Of a DNA stretch of 64,000 bases, positions 9,451 to 19,555 are shown in pieces. Source of the DNA: Arthrobacter sp. MAHUQ-56 (GTDB lineage: Bacteria > Actinomycetota > Actinomycetes > Actinomycetales > Micrococcaceae). The translations under genes and the position numbers were made by a program. Numbering within the stretch: position 1 is the stretch's first letter; each line of letters starts with the position of its first letter. The notes under the pieces were generated by a model. The model searched no databases, was not told the origin of the DNA, and worked only from the letters and a program-made list of their open reading frames with translations. The stretch covers positions 1-64,000 of the forward strand of contig NZ_JAIFZQ010000010.1 of assembly GCF_019710585.1 (NCBI RefSeq), in the 5' to 3' direction.

Positions 9451-10095
9451 TTGATCAGTTTCCTTCGCGGAACCGTAGCCCACGTTGGCCTGTCCACGGC
9501 CGTCATCGACCTGAACGGCGCGGGCATGAGCGTTTACGCCACCCCGCAGACCCTCAGCCGGCTGCGGGTCGGCGAAGAGGGCAAGGTCTTCACCTCCCTG
9601 ATCGTCCGGGAGGACTCACTGACGCTGTTCGGTTTCGCGGACGACGACGAACGTGAGGTTTTCGAGGTCCTGCTGAGTGTGAGCGGGGTTGGGCCGCGCC
9701 TGGCGCTTGCCGTGCTGGCCGTCCACGATCCCGAAGCGATCCGCGTGGCGGCCCACACCGGCGACAGCAAGACCTTCACCAAGGTGCCCGGAATCGGTCC
9801 CAAGGTGGCCGGCCGGATCGTACTGGAACTGGCAGGAAAGCTCGTCCCGCACGGCACCGCTGCCGCTGCGGCTGCCTCGACGTCCGCGGAGGCGGCCTGG
9901 AAGCCCCAGGTGGTGGCCGCGATGACGAGCCTGGGCTGGTCCGAGAAGGACGCCTCGTCCAGCATCGACAAGGCCCTGGCAGACGAACCCGAGGTGTCCT
10001 TCCGCGGCAACGTTCCCGAGATCCTGCGGACCACGCTCCGGTGGCTCGGCCAGGATGGTGCCCGTGCGGGCAACCGCGTAGGCAGCCGTGGCTGA
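9451..10095 (+). CDS. ruvA: Holliday junction branch migration protein RuvA
   Basis: A 214-residue junction-binding protein. The N-terminal OB-fold domain ([12 protein letters not shown]) is followed by two helix-hairpin-helix motifs ([13 protein letters not shown] near residue 75; [13 protein letters not shown] near 110) and a C-terminal domain that contacts RuvB. It starts with TTG at 9451, with GGGAG upstream; no nearby ATG or GTG would keep the conserved N-terminus. Its last 8 bases overlap ruvB. Confidence 0.96.
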   Translation: MISFLRGTVAHVGLSTAVIDLNGAGMSVYATPQTLSRLRVGEEGKVFTSLIVREDSLTLFGFADDDEREVFEVLLSVSGVGPRLALAVLAVHDPEAIRVAAHTGDSKTFTKVPGIGPKVAGRIVLELAGKLVPHGTAAAAAASTSAEAAWKPQVVAAMTSLGWSEKDASSSIDKALADEPEVSFRGNVPEILRTTLRWLGQDGARAGNRVGSRG

Positions 10096-11173
10096 ACCGT
10101 CACTGGTGACCGCGGGGGAGGAGCCGGAGGAGCGCGCCATCGAGGCCGCCCTCCGCCCCAAGAACCTGGACGACTTTGTCGGACAGCACCGGGTGCGCAA
10201 GCAGCTGTCGCTGGTCCTGCAGGCGTCGAAAATGCGCGGGCGCACCGCGGACCACGTGCTGTTTTCCGGCCCGCCCGGCCTGGGCAAGACCACCCTTGCC
10301 ATGATCGTGGCTGCGGAGATGAACGCGCCGCTGCGGCTCAGCAGCGGACCCGCCATCCAGCACGCCGGCGACCTCGCCGCCATCCTCTCCTCCCTGTCCG
10401 AGGGCGAAGTCCTGTTCCTCGACGAAATCCACCGCATGTCCCGGCCCGCCGAAGAAATGCTGTACATGGCCATGGAGGACTTCCGGGTCGACATCGTGGT
10501 GGGCAAAGGGGCGGGGGCCACAGCCATTCCGCTGGAGCTTCCCCCTTTCACCCTGGTGGGCGCCACGACGCGGGCAGGCCTGCTGCCCGGCCCGCTGCGC
10601 GACCGGTTCGGCTTCACCGGGCACCTGGAGTTCTACTCCGTCCCGGAGCTCGAACTGGTCCTGCGGCGATCCGCCGGCCTTCTGGACCTGAAAGTGAATT
10701 CGGCCGGGTTCGCCGAGATCGCCGGGCGTTCCCGGGGCACGCCCCGCATCGCGAACCGCCTCCTGCGCCGCGTGCGGGACTGGGCGCTGGTACACGGAGT
10801 GGAGCAGATTGACGCCCGGTCGGCCTCGGCAGCATTGGACATGTATGAGGTGGACAAGAAGGGCCTCGACCGCTTGGACCGGGCAGTCCTGGACGCCCTG
10901 ATCACCAAGTTCGGCGGCGGTCCGGTCGGCCTGTCCACCCTGGCGATTGCCGTCGGCGAAGAGACCGAAACGGTGGAAACGGTTGCGGAACCCTTCCTGG
11001 TCCGGGAGGGGCTGCTGGGCCGCACCCCGCGCGGCCGCATCGCTTTGGCGCCCGCATGGACGCACCTGGGGTACGCAATCCCTGCCGGAGTCTTCGCGCA
11101 GGAGCAGCTGGACCTTTTCGACCCCGGGGAAGAGGCCGCTGAAGGAGCGGGCCAGGCCCCGCGAAGCCAATAA
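10088..11173 (+). CDS. ruvB: Holliday junction branch migration ATPase RuvB
   Basis: A 361-residue AAA+ motor that drives branch migration with RuvA. Walker A is [11 protein letters not shown] (residues 61-71), Walker B is LFLDEIHRM near 114-122, and the sensor region and the winged-helix C-terminal domain ([16 protein letters not shown]) are intact. GTG start at 10088, inside the end of ruvA. The tail after about residue 345 is short, acidic and variable, as in other actinobacteria. Confidence 0.97.
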   Translation: MAEPSLVTAGEEPEERAIEAALRPKNLDDFVGQHRVRKQLSLVLQASKMRGRTADHVLFSGPPGLGKTTLAMIVAAEMNAPLRLSSGPAIQHAGDLAAILSSLSEGEVLFLDEIHRMSRPAEEMLYMAMEDFRVDIVVGKGAGATAIPLELPPFTLVGATTRAGLLPGPLRDRFGFTGHLEFYSVPELELVLRRSAGLLDLKVNSAGFAEIAGRSRGTPRIANRLLRRVRDWALVHGVEQIDARSASAALDMYEVDKKGLDRLDRAVLDALITKFGGGPVGLSTLAIAVGEETETVETVAEPFLVREGLLGRTPRGRIALAPAWTHLGYAIPAGVFAQEQLDLFDPGEEAAEGAGQAPRSQ

Positions 11174-11366
11174 CAGGCTCCCTTCAGCTTTTCCCTTTAG
11201 ACTGGTATGACGCTCGGCACGTTCGGGTCTTTGTTTCGCGGGTGGCCCTGCCGTTTCCGCTGCTGGGGAAGGCAGGCTCCTGCCTGCGTGCCTGTCCCGC
11301 CCCGGCCGAAACGAAGCCGGCGCCGCCGGAAAAATCAGCCAGGCACGTAAAGGAATGGAATTCCCC

Positions 11367-11771
11367 TTGGATCTAATGTCAATTCTCCTGTTCGTCATGC
11401 TGGGCGTGTTCATGTTCATGATGTTCCGCCGCAACAAGAAGACGCAGCAGCAGCAGGCGGAGCTCCAGTCGAAGTTCGGTCCCGGCGTGGAGGTCATGAC
11501 CAGCTTCGGCCTGTTCGGCCGGATCGTGGACATCGACGAAGCCGAGAACAAGGTCACCCTTGAGCTTTCCCCCGGCAACACCGCCACCGTCCACCGCCAG
11601 GCCGTCACCAAGATCGTCGAGCCCGCGGCAGAGCCTGCGGCAGCCGCGCCGGCCGTCCCCGATGACGCCTCTTCTCTCACCACTCCGGAAAGCGGAAGCA
11701 CCGCCACCGGAATCGAGACTCCCGAGGAAACCCTGAAGCGCCTCAACGACGAGGGCAAAAAGGACAGCTAG
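11367..11771 (+). CDS. yajC: Preprotein translocase subunit YajC
   Basis: About 134 residues: one N-terminal membrane helix (SILLFVMLGVFMFMMF), a basic stop (RRNKK), a cytoplasmic domain with the YajC pattern (VMTSFGLFGRIVDID) and a charged Ala/Pro/Thr tail. It associates with SecDF and YidC at the SecYEG channel. Start choice: the ATG at 11355 lies directly on the AAAGGA, leaving no spacing; TTG at 11367 and ATG at 11376 fit better. I chose TTG on spacing to GGAA, with low certainty. The 181-bp gap from ruvB may hold its own promoter. Confidence 0.9.
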   Translation: MDLMSILLFVMLGVFMFMMFRRNKKTQQQQAELQSKFGPGVEVMTSFGLFGRIVDIDEAENKVTLELSPGNTATVHRQAVTKIVEPAAEPAAAAPAVPDDASSLTTPESGSTATGIETPEETLKRLNDEGKKDS

Positions 11772-11807
11772 GCCCGCTGCCCCCTTTTTACCCTCTACCG
11801 CTGTGGA

Positions 11808-11845
11808 AAACCGCCGGCGCGGGCTGAAACCCGCACCGGCGGTTT
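11808..11845. terminator. Strong hairpin between yajC and secD
   Basis: A 10-bp perfect outer stem (AAACCGCCGG at 11808-11817 with CCGGCGGTTT at 11836-11845) encloses an inner GCGGG/CCCGC stem with loop CTGAAA. Only a short T run follows and secD starts 26 bases later, so it may be an attenuator or an mRNA-processing or stabilising hairpin, not a full stop. Confidence 0.6.
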
Positions 11846-11871
11846 CTCCGCGACTAAGAGAAAGATCGACA

Positions 11872-13629
11872 ATGGCACGAACTGGCCGCAAGAAACCAGG
11901 GCTGCGCGTCCTGGTCTGGCTTGGTGTACTACTGGCAGCGCTGACGGCCGTCCTGGCCGGGGGCACAATTGCCGGACAGGCCAGCTGGGCACCCAAACTG
12001 GCACTTGACCTCGAGGGCGGGACCCAGATGATCCTGGCCCCGAAGGTCGAGGGCGGGTCGAACATCAACGAGGAACAGCTCAACCAGGCAGTGGCGATCA
12101 TCCGCCAGCGCGTGGACGGCTCCGGCGTCGCCGAAGCCGAAATCAGCACCCAGTCCGGGCGCAACGTGGTGGTCAGCCTTCCCGGTACGCCTTCTGCGCA
12201 GACCCGTGACCTGATCCAGGCATCCGCCGACATGAACTTCCGCCCCGTCCTGCTGAACGGCGACGGCGCAGCGGTGCCGGCCGAATCCCGGGTACCCGAG
12301 GACCAGCTGCCCAAGCCGACGGCCGAACCGGCAAACAGCAGTGACACCAACTGGATCACCGCGGACGTCTACAAGCAGTTCGAGGCCCTTGACTGCAACA
12401 GCGCCGACGCCGAGAAACCAGAGCGTTCAGACCCCACCAAGCCACTGGTCACCTGCGAGCCCGCCACCGCCAAGACGCCGGCGATCAAGTACATCCTGGG
12501 TCCGGTGGAGGTGAAGGGCAGCAACATCGTCACGTCCTCTTTCCAGCTGCAGCAGGGTGCGCAGGGCGCGGTCACCAATGACTGGGCCGTCAACATCCAG
12601 TTCGACGCCGAAGGTACAGCCAAGTTCAAAGAGGTCACCGAGCGGCTGAACCAGTTCTACGTGGCTGCCGGCGGCGAGTCCGGCACCGACCCCAAGTCGC
12701 AGTTTGCCATCGTGCTGGACGACCAAGTCATTTCCGCTCCGCGGTCCCTGGCCGTCATCACCGACGGACGTCCGCAGATCACCGGCGGATTCACCGAGCA
12801 GACGGCGAAGGCCCTGTCGGACCAGTTGCGCTTCGGCGCCCTTCCCATCAGCTTCGACATCCAAAGCGAGCAGCAGATCTCAGCCACCCTCGGTGGCGAA
12901 CAGCTGCGCATGGGTCTGTTGGCCGGCCTTATCGGCCTCCTGCTCGTGGTTGTCTACTCCCTGTTCCAGTACCGCGCCCTGGGCTTCGTCACCATCGCGT
13001 CTCTGATCGTGGCGGGTGCCCTGACCTACCTGGCCATCGCCATCCTCGGCTGGACGGAAAACTACCGGCTGTCCCTGGCCGGTGTCGCAGGCATCATCGT
13101 CGCGATCGGCCAGACCGCGGACTCGTTCATCGTCTACTTCGAGCGCATCCGTGATGAACTCCGTGAGGGGCGCGGGCTCGTGTCCGCCGTCGAGAATGGT
13201 TGGAAGCGTGCCAAGCGCACGGTCCTGGCATCCAAGGCCGTCAACCTGCTTGCCGCCCTGGTCCTGTACTTCGTGGCCGTCGGCAACGTCCGCGGATTCG
13301 CCTTCACCCTCGGCCTGACCGCAATCGCCGACCTCATCGTCGTGTTCATGTTCACGCACCCCACGCTGCAGCTCCTGGCACGCACCAGGTTCTTCGGGGA
13401 AGGCCACAAGTTCTCGGGCCTCGACCCGGAGCGCCTGGGCGCTGTCCCGCTGTACCGTGGCGCCGGCCGCGTCCGGACGCCTGAGGACCGGCCGGTGGCC
13501 GTCCGCGCGAAGAACACCGGAGCGGCGGCAGAAGCCGAGCGCCGGATGACCATCGCCGAACGGCGGCTGGCGGAGAAACAGGAACAGCTCGCAGGCTCTT
13601 CGAAAACCTCTGCGAAGGAGAACAAGTAA
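11872..13629 (+). CDS. secD: Protein translocase subunit SecD
   Basis: A 585-residue subunit of SecDF, which uses the proton gradient to pull exported proteins across the membrane. It has one N-terminal helix (about residues 13-34), the family motif LALDLEGGTQMIL, a large extracytoplasmic P1 region (about 50-340) and five clustered membrane helices (about 345-510) of the RND fold. The basic C-terminal tail is longer than in E. coli. The ATG at 11872 follows AGAGAAAG; the longer frame from 11803 would run through the hairpin. Its TAA overlaps the ATG of secF. Confidence 0.96.
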   Translation: MARTGRKKPGLRVLVWLGVLLAALTAVLAGGTIAGQASWAPKLALDLEGGTQMILAPKVEGGSNINEEQLNQAVAIIRQRVDGSGVAEAEISTQSGRNVVVSLPGTPSAQTRDLIQASADMNFRPVLLNGDGAAVPAESRVPEDQLPKPTAEPANSSDTNWITADVYKQFEALDCNSADAEKPERSDPTKPLVTCEPATAKTPAIKYILGPVEVKGSNIVTSSFQLQQGAQGAVTNDWAVNIQFDAEGTAKFKEVTERLNQFYVAAGGESGTDPKSQFAIVLDDQVISAPRSLAVITDGRPQITGGFTEQTAKALSDQLRFGALPISFDIQSEQQISATLGGEQLRMGLLAGLIGLLLVVVYSLFQYRALGFVTIASLIVAGALTYLAIAILGWTENYRLSLAGVAGIIVAIGQTADSFIVYFERIRDELREGRGLVSAVENGWKRAKRTVLASKAVNLLAALVLYFVAVGNVRGFAFTLGLTAIADLIVVFMFTHPTLQLLARTRFFGEGHKFSGLDPERLGAVPLYRGAGRVRTPEDRPVAVRAKNTGAAAEAERRMTIAERRLAEKQEQLAGSSKTSAKENK

Positions 13630-14645
13630 TGTCAGGCTTCGCGAGCTTCGGCAACGAGCTCTACACCGGAAAGCGCTCCTACGATTTCGTGGGTGCCAAG
13701 AAGATCTGGTTCATCATCGCCGCGGTAGCGGTGGCCCTGTCCATCCTCCTGCCCATTGCCAAGGGTGGTTTCAACCTCGGCATCGAGTTCCGCGGCGGGT
13801 CCGAATTCACGGTCTCAAACGTCAAGACCACCGATCCCACGGTGGGGGAGCACGCCGTCACTGACGTCGTGGAAGGCAGCGTTCCCCGAGTGGCGAACGT
13901 CGCCGGGAACACCATGCGGATCCAGACCGACAAGCTTACGGACGACGAGACGCTCCGGATCAAGCAGGGCCTCACCAGCGCCTATGGGGTGACGGACAAC
14001 GAGGTGACTTCCACGTTCGTCGGTCCCACCTGGGGAGCCGACGTGACCAAGCAGGCACTGATCGGCCTGGTGGTGTTCGTGCTCCTGGCAGCCTTGCTGA
14101 TGGCCCTGTACTTCCGCACCTGGAAGATGTCCCTGTCGGCGATTGCCGGCATGGCGGTCACGATGTTCATCACCGCGGGGGTCTATGCCCTCAGCGACTT
14201 TGAGGTGACACCCTCGGCCATCATCGGCTTCCTGACCGTCCTGAGCTACTCGCTGTATGACACCGTGGTGGTGTTCGACAAGATCCGGGAAAACACCTCC
14301 GGGATTGACGCCTCCACCCGCCGCACCTTCGGTGAAGAGGTCAACCTTGCGGTAAACCAGACGCTGGTGCGCTCCATCAACACCATGATGGTGGCCATCC
14401 TTCCGGTTGGCGCCATCCTCTTCATCGGTGCCGGCCTGCTGGGCGCCGGTACGCTGCGCGACCTGTCCCTGGCCCTGTTCGTGGGCATCCTCATCGGCAC
14501 CGCGGCGACGATCTTCGTCGCCGCCCCGATGTACGCCTGGCTGCGGCAGAACGAACCGGAGCTGGTCAAGCAGGCCAGGCGCGTGCAGCAGCGCCGCGCA
14601 GGCAGCGCGGAACGCGGGGCTCCCGCGGCGCCGGCGAAGGCCTGA
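13629..14645 (+). CDS. secF: Protein translocase subunit SecF
   Basis: A 338-residue partner of SecD with six predicted membrane helices. Motifs: GIEFRGGSEFTV after the first helix, and YSLYDTVVVFDKIREN plus VNQTLVRSINTMMV in the RND core. The basic C-terminal tail (RRVQQRRAG) is cytoplasmic. TAATG overlap with secD indicates coupled translation and a fixed stoichiometry. In many actinobacteria apt lies between secF and rel; here it is missing and rel follows directly after a terminator. Confidence 0.96.
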   Translation: MSGFASFGNELYTGKRSYDFVGAKKIWFIIAAVAVALSILLPIAKGGFNLGIEFRGGSEFTVSNVKTTDPTVGEHAVTDVVEGSVPRVANVAGNTMRIQTDKLTDDETLRIKQGLTSAYGVTDNEVTSTFVGPTWGADVTKQALIGLVVFVLLAALLMALYFRTWKMSLSAIAGMAVTMFITAGVYALSDFEVTPSAIIGFLTVLSYSLYDTVVVFDKIRENTSGIDASTRRTFGEEVNLAVNQTLVRSINTMMVAILPVGAILFIGAGLLGAGTLRDLSLALFVGILIGTAATIFVAAPMYAWLRQNEPELVKQARRVQQRRAGSAERGAPAAPAKA

Positions 14646-14650
14646 TCCGT

Positions 14651-14724
14651 GCCGGTGCAGCAGCACCGGCAGTATTGTTCCGGGAGGGGCCGGTCCACGC
14701 AGATCCTGCGCGGGCCGGCCCCTC
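14651..14724 (+). terminator. Tandem hairpins after secF
   Basis: The first hairpin is GCCGGTGC/GCACCGGC with a 4-nt loop (14651-14670), followed by ATTGTTCC. The second is GAGGGGCCGG (14684-14693) paired with CCGGCCCCTC (14715-14724), followed by GTCGCATTT. Together they should end the yajC-secDF transcript before rel. Confidence 0.7.
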
Positions 14725-14804
14725 GTCGCATTTGAGCCGGTTACAAAAGTCGCAGCCGTGGGGAATAGACTGGAGTAATTAAAACGGTGGTGAGGGGTGC
14801 TTCA

Positions 14805-17195
14805 TTGGAAGAACGTTCGGCGTCGGCGCCAGCGGCAGAGGGTGTAAACAGTCCTGCCGGTGCACAAACCGGTGTTGCGTCGTCCGCGCGTTCCGGTTCG
14901 CTGGTCCCTGTCGACAACTCGGGCACACGCCCCACGTTCCCCGGCCGCAGGGAACGCACCCGGTCCCGCCTTGCCAGGCTGACCGGGCGCGGCACCGCCA
15001 CGTACTCTCCCATCCTTGAACCACTGCTCCGCACGGTCCGCGCCAATAACCCCAAAGAGGACTTCGACCTCATCCAGCGCGCCTTCGATGTGGCAGAGCG
15101 CAGCCACCGCGGGCAGAAGCGCAAGAGCGGGGACCCCTACATCACGCACCCGGTGGCCGTGGCCACCATCCTTGCCGAACTTGGACTCAGCGGCACCACG
15201 CTTGCAGCAGCACTGCTGCACGACACCGTCGAAGACACCCCCTACACCCTGGCGGACCTGAAGCGGGACTTCGGACCCGAAGTCGCCATGCTGGTGGACG
15301 GCGTGACCAAGCTGGACAAAGTCAGTTTCGGTGAGGCAGCCCAGTCCGAAACCGTCCGCAAGATGGTCGTCGCCATGGCCAAGGATATCCGTGTGCTGAT
15401 GATCAAGCTCGCGGACCGCCTGCACAACGCCCGCACCTGGCGTTTCGTCTCACCCGAGTCCTCAGCCCGCAAAGCCCGGGAAACCCTGGAGATCTTCGCG
15501 CCGCTGGCCCACAGGCTCGGCATGAACACCATCAAGTGGGAACTCGAGGACCTGTCCTTCGCCGCGCTGTACCCCAAGGTGTATGAAGAGATCGTCCGCA
15601 TGGTGGGGGACCGGACCCCGGAGCGGGAAAAGAGCCTGGCCGTCATCCGCGACCAGATCACGGAGGACCTGCGGGCCGCGCGCATCAAGGCCACCATTAC
15701 GGGCAGGCCCAAGCACTACTACTCCATCTACCAAAAGATGATCGTCCGCGACAAGGACTTCGACGACATCAACGACCTCATGGGCGTCCGCGTCCTGGTG
15801 GACTCCGTCCGGGACTGTTACGCCGCCCTGGGAACGATGCATTCGCGCTGGAACCCGCTGCCCGGCAGGTTCAAGGACTACATCGCGATGCCCAAGTTCA
15901 ACATGTACCAGTCCCTGCACACCACGGTGATTGGCCCCGGCGGCAAGCCCGTGGAAATCCAGATCCGGACCCACGAAATGCACCGTCGCGCCGAATATGG
16001 CGTGGCGGCGCACTGGAAGTACAAGGACCAGCCCAACCGCACCGCAGTCGGCCCGGGGAGCCCCCGCGACGGTGACATGGGATGGCTCCGTTCCCTGGTG
16101 GACTGGCAGCAGGAAACTTCGGATCCCGGCGAGTTCCTCGATTCGCTCCGGTTTGAGATCAACGCCCGCGAAGTCTTTGTGTTCACACCCAAGGGTGAAG
16201 TCATGGCGCTCCCGGCAGGGTCCACCCCCGTGGACTTCGCCTATGCCGTGCACACCGAGGTGGGGCACCGCACCATCGGCGCACGGGTCAACGGCAAGCT
16301 GGTCCCGCTCAACAGCGAACTGAACCATGGCGACTGGGTGGAGATCTTCACCTCCAAAGCCGAGGGGGCCGGGCCGAGCCAGGACTGGCAGCACTTCGTC
16401 AAGAGCGCCCGGGCGCGCAACAAGATCCGCCAGTGGTTCAGCAAGGAGCGCCGCGAGGAGGCGATCGACCGCGGCAAGGAACTGCTGACGCGCGCCATGC
16501 GCAAGCAGAACCTGCCCCTGCAGCGCCTGATGACCCACGAAGCCCTGGCCGCCGTCGCCGAAGAGTTCAAGTACGCTGACATCTCCGGGCTCTACGCCGG
16601 CGTCGGAGACGGGCACACCTCCGCCCAGTCGGTGATGGAAAAGCTGATCGAAAGCCTTGGCGCCAACGAAAGCGCCGACGATGACGTCGCCGAAGTCAGT
16701 ATTCCCACGCAGGTCACCAAGGCCCGCTTCTCCGATTCCGGCGTTGTGGTCCGGGGCGTGGGCGACGTCTGGGTGAAGCTGGCCCGCTGCTGCACTCCCG
16801 TGCCGCCGGATCCGATCCTGGGCTTTGTGACCAGGGGGTCGGGCGTCTCGGTGCACCGAACGGACTGCACCAACATCTCGGACCTGAAGGACCAGCCGGA
16901 CCGGATCGTGGACGTCGACTGGGCACCGACGCAGTCCAGCGTCTTCCTGGTGGAAATCCAGGTGGAGGCACTGGACCGGAAGTCGCTGCTGTCCGACGTA
17001 ACACGTGTCCTCTCGGACAATCACGTCAACATCCTGGCAGCCAGCGTGCACACCTCCACCGACCGGGTGGCGATTTCACGGTTTGCCTTCGAGATGGGCG
17101 ATCCCAAGTACCTGAGCCACGTCCTCAGCGCCGTCCGCCGGATCGACGGCGTCTTCGACGTCTACCGCACCACCGGCAACAAGCGCCGAAGCTAA
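14805..17195 (+). CDS. relA: Bifunctional (p)ppGpp synthetase/hydrolase Rel
   Basis: A 796-residue long RSH enzyme that makes and degrades (p)ppGpp in the stringent response. Order: variable N-terminus, HD hydrolase domain (LLHDTVEDT near residue 138), synthetase domain ([12 protein letters not shown], then RDKD near 314), TGS domain ([10 protein letters not shown] near 455) and a C-terminal ACT domain. RDKD fits the RXKD signature of bifunctional enzymes, not the EXDD of synthetase-only RelA. The TTG at 14805 has AGGGG 7 bases upstream; an in-frame GTG at 14787 lies before that site and is less likely. The 3' end overlaps the convergent AbiEi-like frame by 120 bases. Confidence 0.97.
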   Translation: MEERSASAPAAEGVNSPAGAQTGVASSARSGSLVPVDNSGTRPTFPGRRERTRSRLARLTGRGTATYSPILEPLLRTVRANNPKEDFDLIQRAFDVAERSHRGQKRKSGDPYITHPVAVATILAELGLSGTTLAAALLHDTVEDTPYTLADLKRDFGPEVAMLVDGVTKLDKVSFGEAAQSETVRKMVVAMAKDIRVLMIKLADRLHNARTWRFVSPESSARKARETLEIFAPLAHRLGMNTIKWELEDLSFAALYPKVYEEIVRMVGDRTPEREKSLAVIRDQITEDLRAARIKATITGRPKHYYSIYQKMIVRDKDFDDINDLMGVRVLVDSVRDCYAALGTMHSRWNPLPGRFKDYIAMPKFNMYQSLHTTVIGPGGKPVEIQIRTHEMHRRAEYGVAAHWKYKDQPNRTAVGPGSPRDGDMGWLRSLVDWQQETSDPGEFLDSLRFEINAREVFVFTPKGEVMALPAGSTPVDFAYAVHTEVGHRTIGARVNGKLVPLNSELNHGDWVEIFTSKAEGAGPSQDWQHFVKSARARNKIRQWFSKERREEAIDRGKELLTRAMRKQNLPLQRLMTHEALAAVAEEFKYADISGLYAGVGDGHTSAQSVMEKLIESLGANESADDDVAEVSIPTQVTKARFSDSGVVVRGVGDVWVKLARCCTPVPPDPILGFVTRGSGVSVHRTDCTNISDLKDQPDRIVDVDWAPTQSSVFLVEIQVEALDRKSLLSDVTRVLSDNHVNILAASVHTSTDRVAISRFAFEMGDPKYLSHVLSAVRRIDGVFDVYRTTGNKRRS

Positions 17196-17846
17196 CCCGC
17201 CGAGCTTCTCCAGGGCGGCCCGCTTGTGCGGCATCCGCGGCGACGCCTCAATGGCCCGGACCAGGAGGCGCAGGCGGACATCCTGCTCCGGTCGGGACAG
17301 CAATGCCGCAAGGGCGGGTACCGCCCGCTCCGGCTCGACATGCAGTGCGATGTCCAACGCCGTCCGCAGGGGGCTGGAGACCATCAGGCCGCCCAGGCTG
17401 ACCACATCAAACGGGCCGAGCCTCACCTCATGCAAAGTGCAGCCCCGGGTGCTGCGCAGGCTCGATACTCTCCGCTTCGCATCCACCAGCAGCGCCAGCC
17501 GGTCGGGTTCCGCCGCGCAACCATAGATCCAGGCCGCGGTCATCCGGCCGGCAACAACCCGCTGCCGGATGGCGGCCGGCACCACGCCTGCCGCCGCCCG
17601 CGCCCGCAGCTGCGGGGAGGCGCCAAGGCCGGGGAGGATGTAGCCGTGCTGGTGGAAGCGGGCCAGCAGGCCGTCAGCGGCGAGGGACTGGAGTTCAGGG
17701 CCGGCGAAGGGGCTGCCCGGCGCATACAGCTCGGGAAAACGCGGGGCAGGAGCAGCCCCGGGTCCTGCCGCCGGACCGCCGGAAGCGGAAGGATGCGGAC
17801 CCCTGCCCGCGCCGGCGGCAGGGGAAGCTGTGGGTGTTGCCATCAC
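17076..17846 (-). CDS. AbiEi-like hypothetical protein (orphan)
   Basis: A 256-residue protein of moderate recognisability. The middle resembles actinobacterial proteins of the type IV AbiEi antitoxin-like group: a basic segment ([17 protein letters not shown]), a region of short beta strands ([20 protein letters not shown]) and a helical end ([15 protein letters not shown]). The first 40 residues are Ala/Pro/Gly-rich and probably disordered; a later start is possible. No AbiEii-type nucleotidyltransferase toxin lies beside it, so a working toxin-antitoxin pair is not supported. The last 40 codons run antisense inside the end of rel. A one-base change near 17192 would give a stop at about the end of rel, so the long tail may be recent or an assembly error. 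Confidence 0.6.
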   Translation of the reverse strand: MMATPTASPAAGAGRGPHPSASGGPAAGPGAAPAPRFPELYAPGSPFAGPELQSLAADGLLARFHQHGYILPGLGASPQLRARAAAGVVPAAIRQRVVAGRMTAAWIYGCAAEPDRLALLVDAKRRVSSLRSTRGCTLHEVRLGPFDVVSLGGLMVSSPLRTALDIALHVEPERAVPALAALLSRPEQDVRLRLLVRAIEASPRMPHKRAALEKLGGLASALVAGGAVDVEDAVDPADGAEDVAQVLGIAHLEGKP

Positions 17847-17875
17847 CCCATCCTGCCGCGGATCCCGTAAACAGA

Positions 17876-17921
17876 AACAGGCCCGGTTCCGGTTATGTGG
17901 ATAACCGGAACCGGGCCTGTT
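17876..17921 (-). terminator. Rho-independent terminator of the DUF349 gene
   Basis: A perfect 21-bp stem (17876-17896 with 17901-17921) and a 4-nt loop. Read leftward it is followed by TTTCTGTTTA. It lies 24 bases past the DUF349 stop. It is also symmetrical enough to block rightward antisense transcription. Confidence 0.9.
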
Positions 17922-17944
17922 GCCGCACCTAAGGGGCAGGAAGC

Positions 17945-19489
17945 TTACGCCAATTCGCTCGCTGAGCGCTGGATCTGGTCCAGCCAGGCCTGGCGGGCTT
18001 CGAGGGCTTCACGGGCTGCCTTGATCTTGCGCTGGTCGCCGCTCTGCTCTGCCTTGGCGAGGTCTTCCTGCAGTCCCGCAATGGCGGACTCCAGCTGCGA
18101 CAGCGCGCTGTTGGTGCGGGCCTTGCGTTCCGGGTTGGACCGCTGCCACTGCTCCTCCTCGGCGTGGCGCACGGCATCTTCAACCTTCCGCAGGCCGGCC
18201 TCGACGCGGCCCATATCGGCGCGCGGCACCTTGCCGGCCTCTTCCCAGCGGTCGCGGATGGACTGCAGCGCCTTCTTGGCGGCGGCCAGGTCCTTGACCG
18301 GCAGGATTTCGTTGGCCTCGGCGAGGAGTGCCTCCTTGACGGTCAGGTTGGCAGCGTATTCCTGGTCGATCTCGTCGTTGGCAGCCTGGCGGTTCGTGAA
18401 GAACACGTCCTGGGCAGCGCGGAACCGGGCCCAGAGGGCGTCGTCGTCCTTGCGGCTGGCCCGCGGTGATGCCTTCCACTGGTCCATGAGCCGGCGGTAC
18501 TCGCCCGCGGCGAATCCCCAGTCCGTCGACGTGGACAGTGCTTCGGCCTCAGCGATCAGCTTTTCCTTCGCAGCCTTGGCAGCGGAGTTGTTGCTGTCCA
18601 GCTGGGAGAAATATGCGCGGCGGTGGCGGTCAAAGACGGTGCGGGCAGCCCGGAAGCGCTTCCAGAGCGCGTCTTCATTGGAGCGGCCGAGCCTGACGCC
18701 GCTCTTCTGCGCGGCCTTCCAGTTCTCGAAGAGCTCGTTCATGCGGGCACTGGAGGTCTTCCACTGCGTCTGGGCGGGGTCCTGGCCGGAGATCTGTTCG
18801 GCCTCGGCCACGATGGCCTCGCGGGCAGCAAGTTCGGAGGCGCGCACGGCGTCGTGCTCAGCCTTCTCGGCCTTCTCCAGTTCGGTGATCTGGCCGGCCA
18901 GTTGGTCCAGCCGGGCCTCGGCGGCGCGGAGGTCGCCCACCATGTTCCGTTCGGCAAGCTGTTCGCGCAGGTGGGTGACGGTCTTCTGCATGTCCGTGCT
19001 CGGCGCCTTGGAGCTGACCCGCTGTTCCAGGAGCACGATCTGGGCCAGGACGTCGTCATATTTCCTGGCGAAGTAGGCCAGCGCCTCGTCGTCGCTGACC
19101 CCGGGGTACTGTCCCACGAGGTGCTCGCCGTCGTCGATCTTCAGGAAGACGTGGCCGTCACCCTCCACGCGCGCCCACTTCGCGGCCTCGGCGACGGAGG
19201 TGCTGGGCGCGGCGGGTACGGGGGCCGCAACAGGCGCTGCAGCCGCAGGCTTGGGACGGGAGGCGAAGGCGGCGGGGGAGGGCGCTGACGGCCGCGGCCC
19301 CGGTGCGGGAGCAGGAGCGGGCGCGGGGGCAGCAGCGGGTTCCGGGGCCGGAGTTTCCGCGGCGGCGGCCTCTTCGGGAGCTGCAGGTTCCTGGGCGCCT
19401 GCGGCATCGATTCCTGCACCGTCAGCGGCTGGCGCCGCCGTTTCGGTCAGGTCTGTTGCTGTTTCGTCGGATTGCTGACTGTCTGTCAC
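17945..19489 (-). CDS. DUF349 domain-containing protein
   Basis: A 514-residue cytoplasmic protein. The first 115 residues are rich in Ala, Pro and Glu and look disordered. A short folded segment follows (WARVEGDGHVFLKIDDGEHLVGQYPG), then at least three charged helical DUF349 repeats marked by recurring ALWxRFRAAxxVF motifs. A coiled-coil character is likely through to the C-terminus. The biochemical role of DUF349 proteins is not established to my knowledge. Actinobacteria commonly keep this gene beside the cyclophilin and hisS, as here. GTG start at 19489; its 3' terminator is very strong. Confidence 0.9.
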   Translation of the reverse strand: MTDSQQSDETATDLTETAAPAADGAGIDAAGAQEPAAPEEAAAAETPAPEPAAAPAPAPAPAPGPRPSAPSPAAFASRPKPAAAAPVAAPVPAAPSTSVAEAAKWARVEGDGHVFLKIDDGEHLVGQYPGVSDDEALAYFARKYDDVLAQIVLLEQRVSSKAPSTDMQKTVTHLREQLAERNMVGDLRAAEARLDQLAGQITELEKAEKAEHDAVRASELAAREAIVAEAEQISGQDPAQTQWKTSSARMNELFENWKAAQKSGVRLGRSNEDALWKRFRAARTVFDRHRRAYFSQLDSNNSAAKAAKEKLIAEAEALSTSTDWGFAAGEYRRLMDQWKASPRASRKDDDALWARFRAAQDVFFTNRQAANDEIDQEYAANLTVKEALLAEANEILPVKDLAAAKKALQSIRDRWEEAGKVPRADMGRVEAGLRKVEDAVRHAEEEQWQRSNPERKARTNSALSQLESAIAGLQEDLAKAEQSGDQRKIKAAREALEARQAWLDQIQRSASELA

Positions 19490-19555
19490 CGCTAAAAGTC
19501 TTTCGCTTGGAGGGAACTGCTCAGGTTCTGCACCGGCCGCAAGCGGCCCGGCTTC

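Noticed and set aside
11174-11354. Small RNA or gene in the ruvB-yajC gap
   Set aside because: A short CAGGC/GCCTG hairpin is present near 11270, but there is no terminator, ribosome site or conserved frame that would support a separate gene; a yajC promoter is the simpler reading.
17076-17846. Complete type IV toxin-antitoxin system
   Set aside because: Only an AbiEi-like protein is present. The neighbours are rel and a DUF349 gene, and no AbiEii-type nucleotidyltransferase is encoded nearby.
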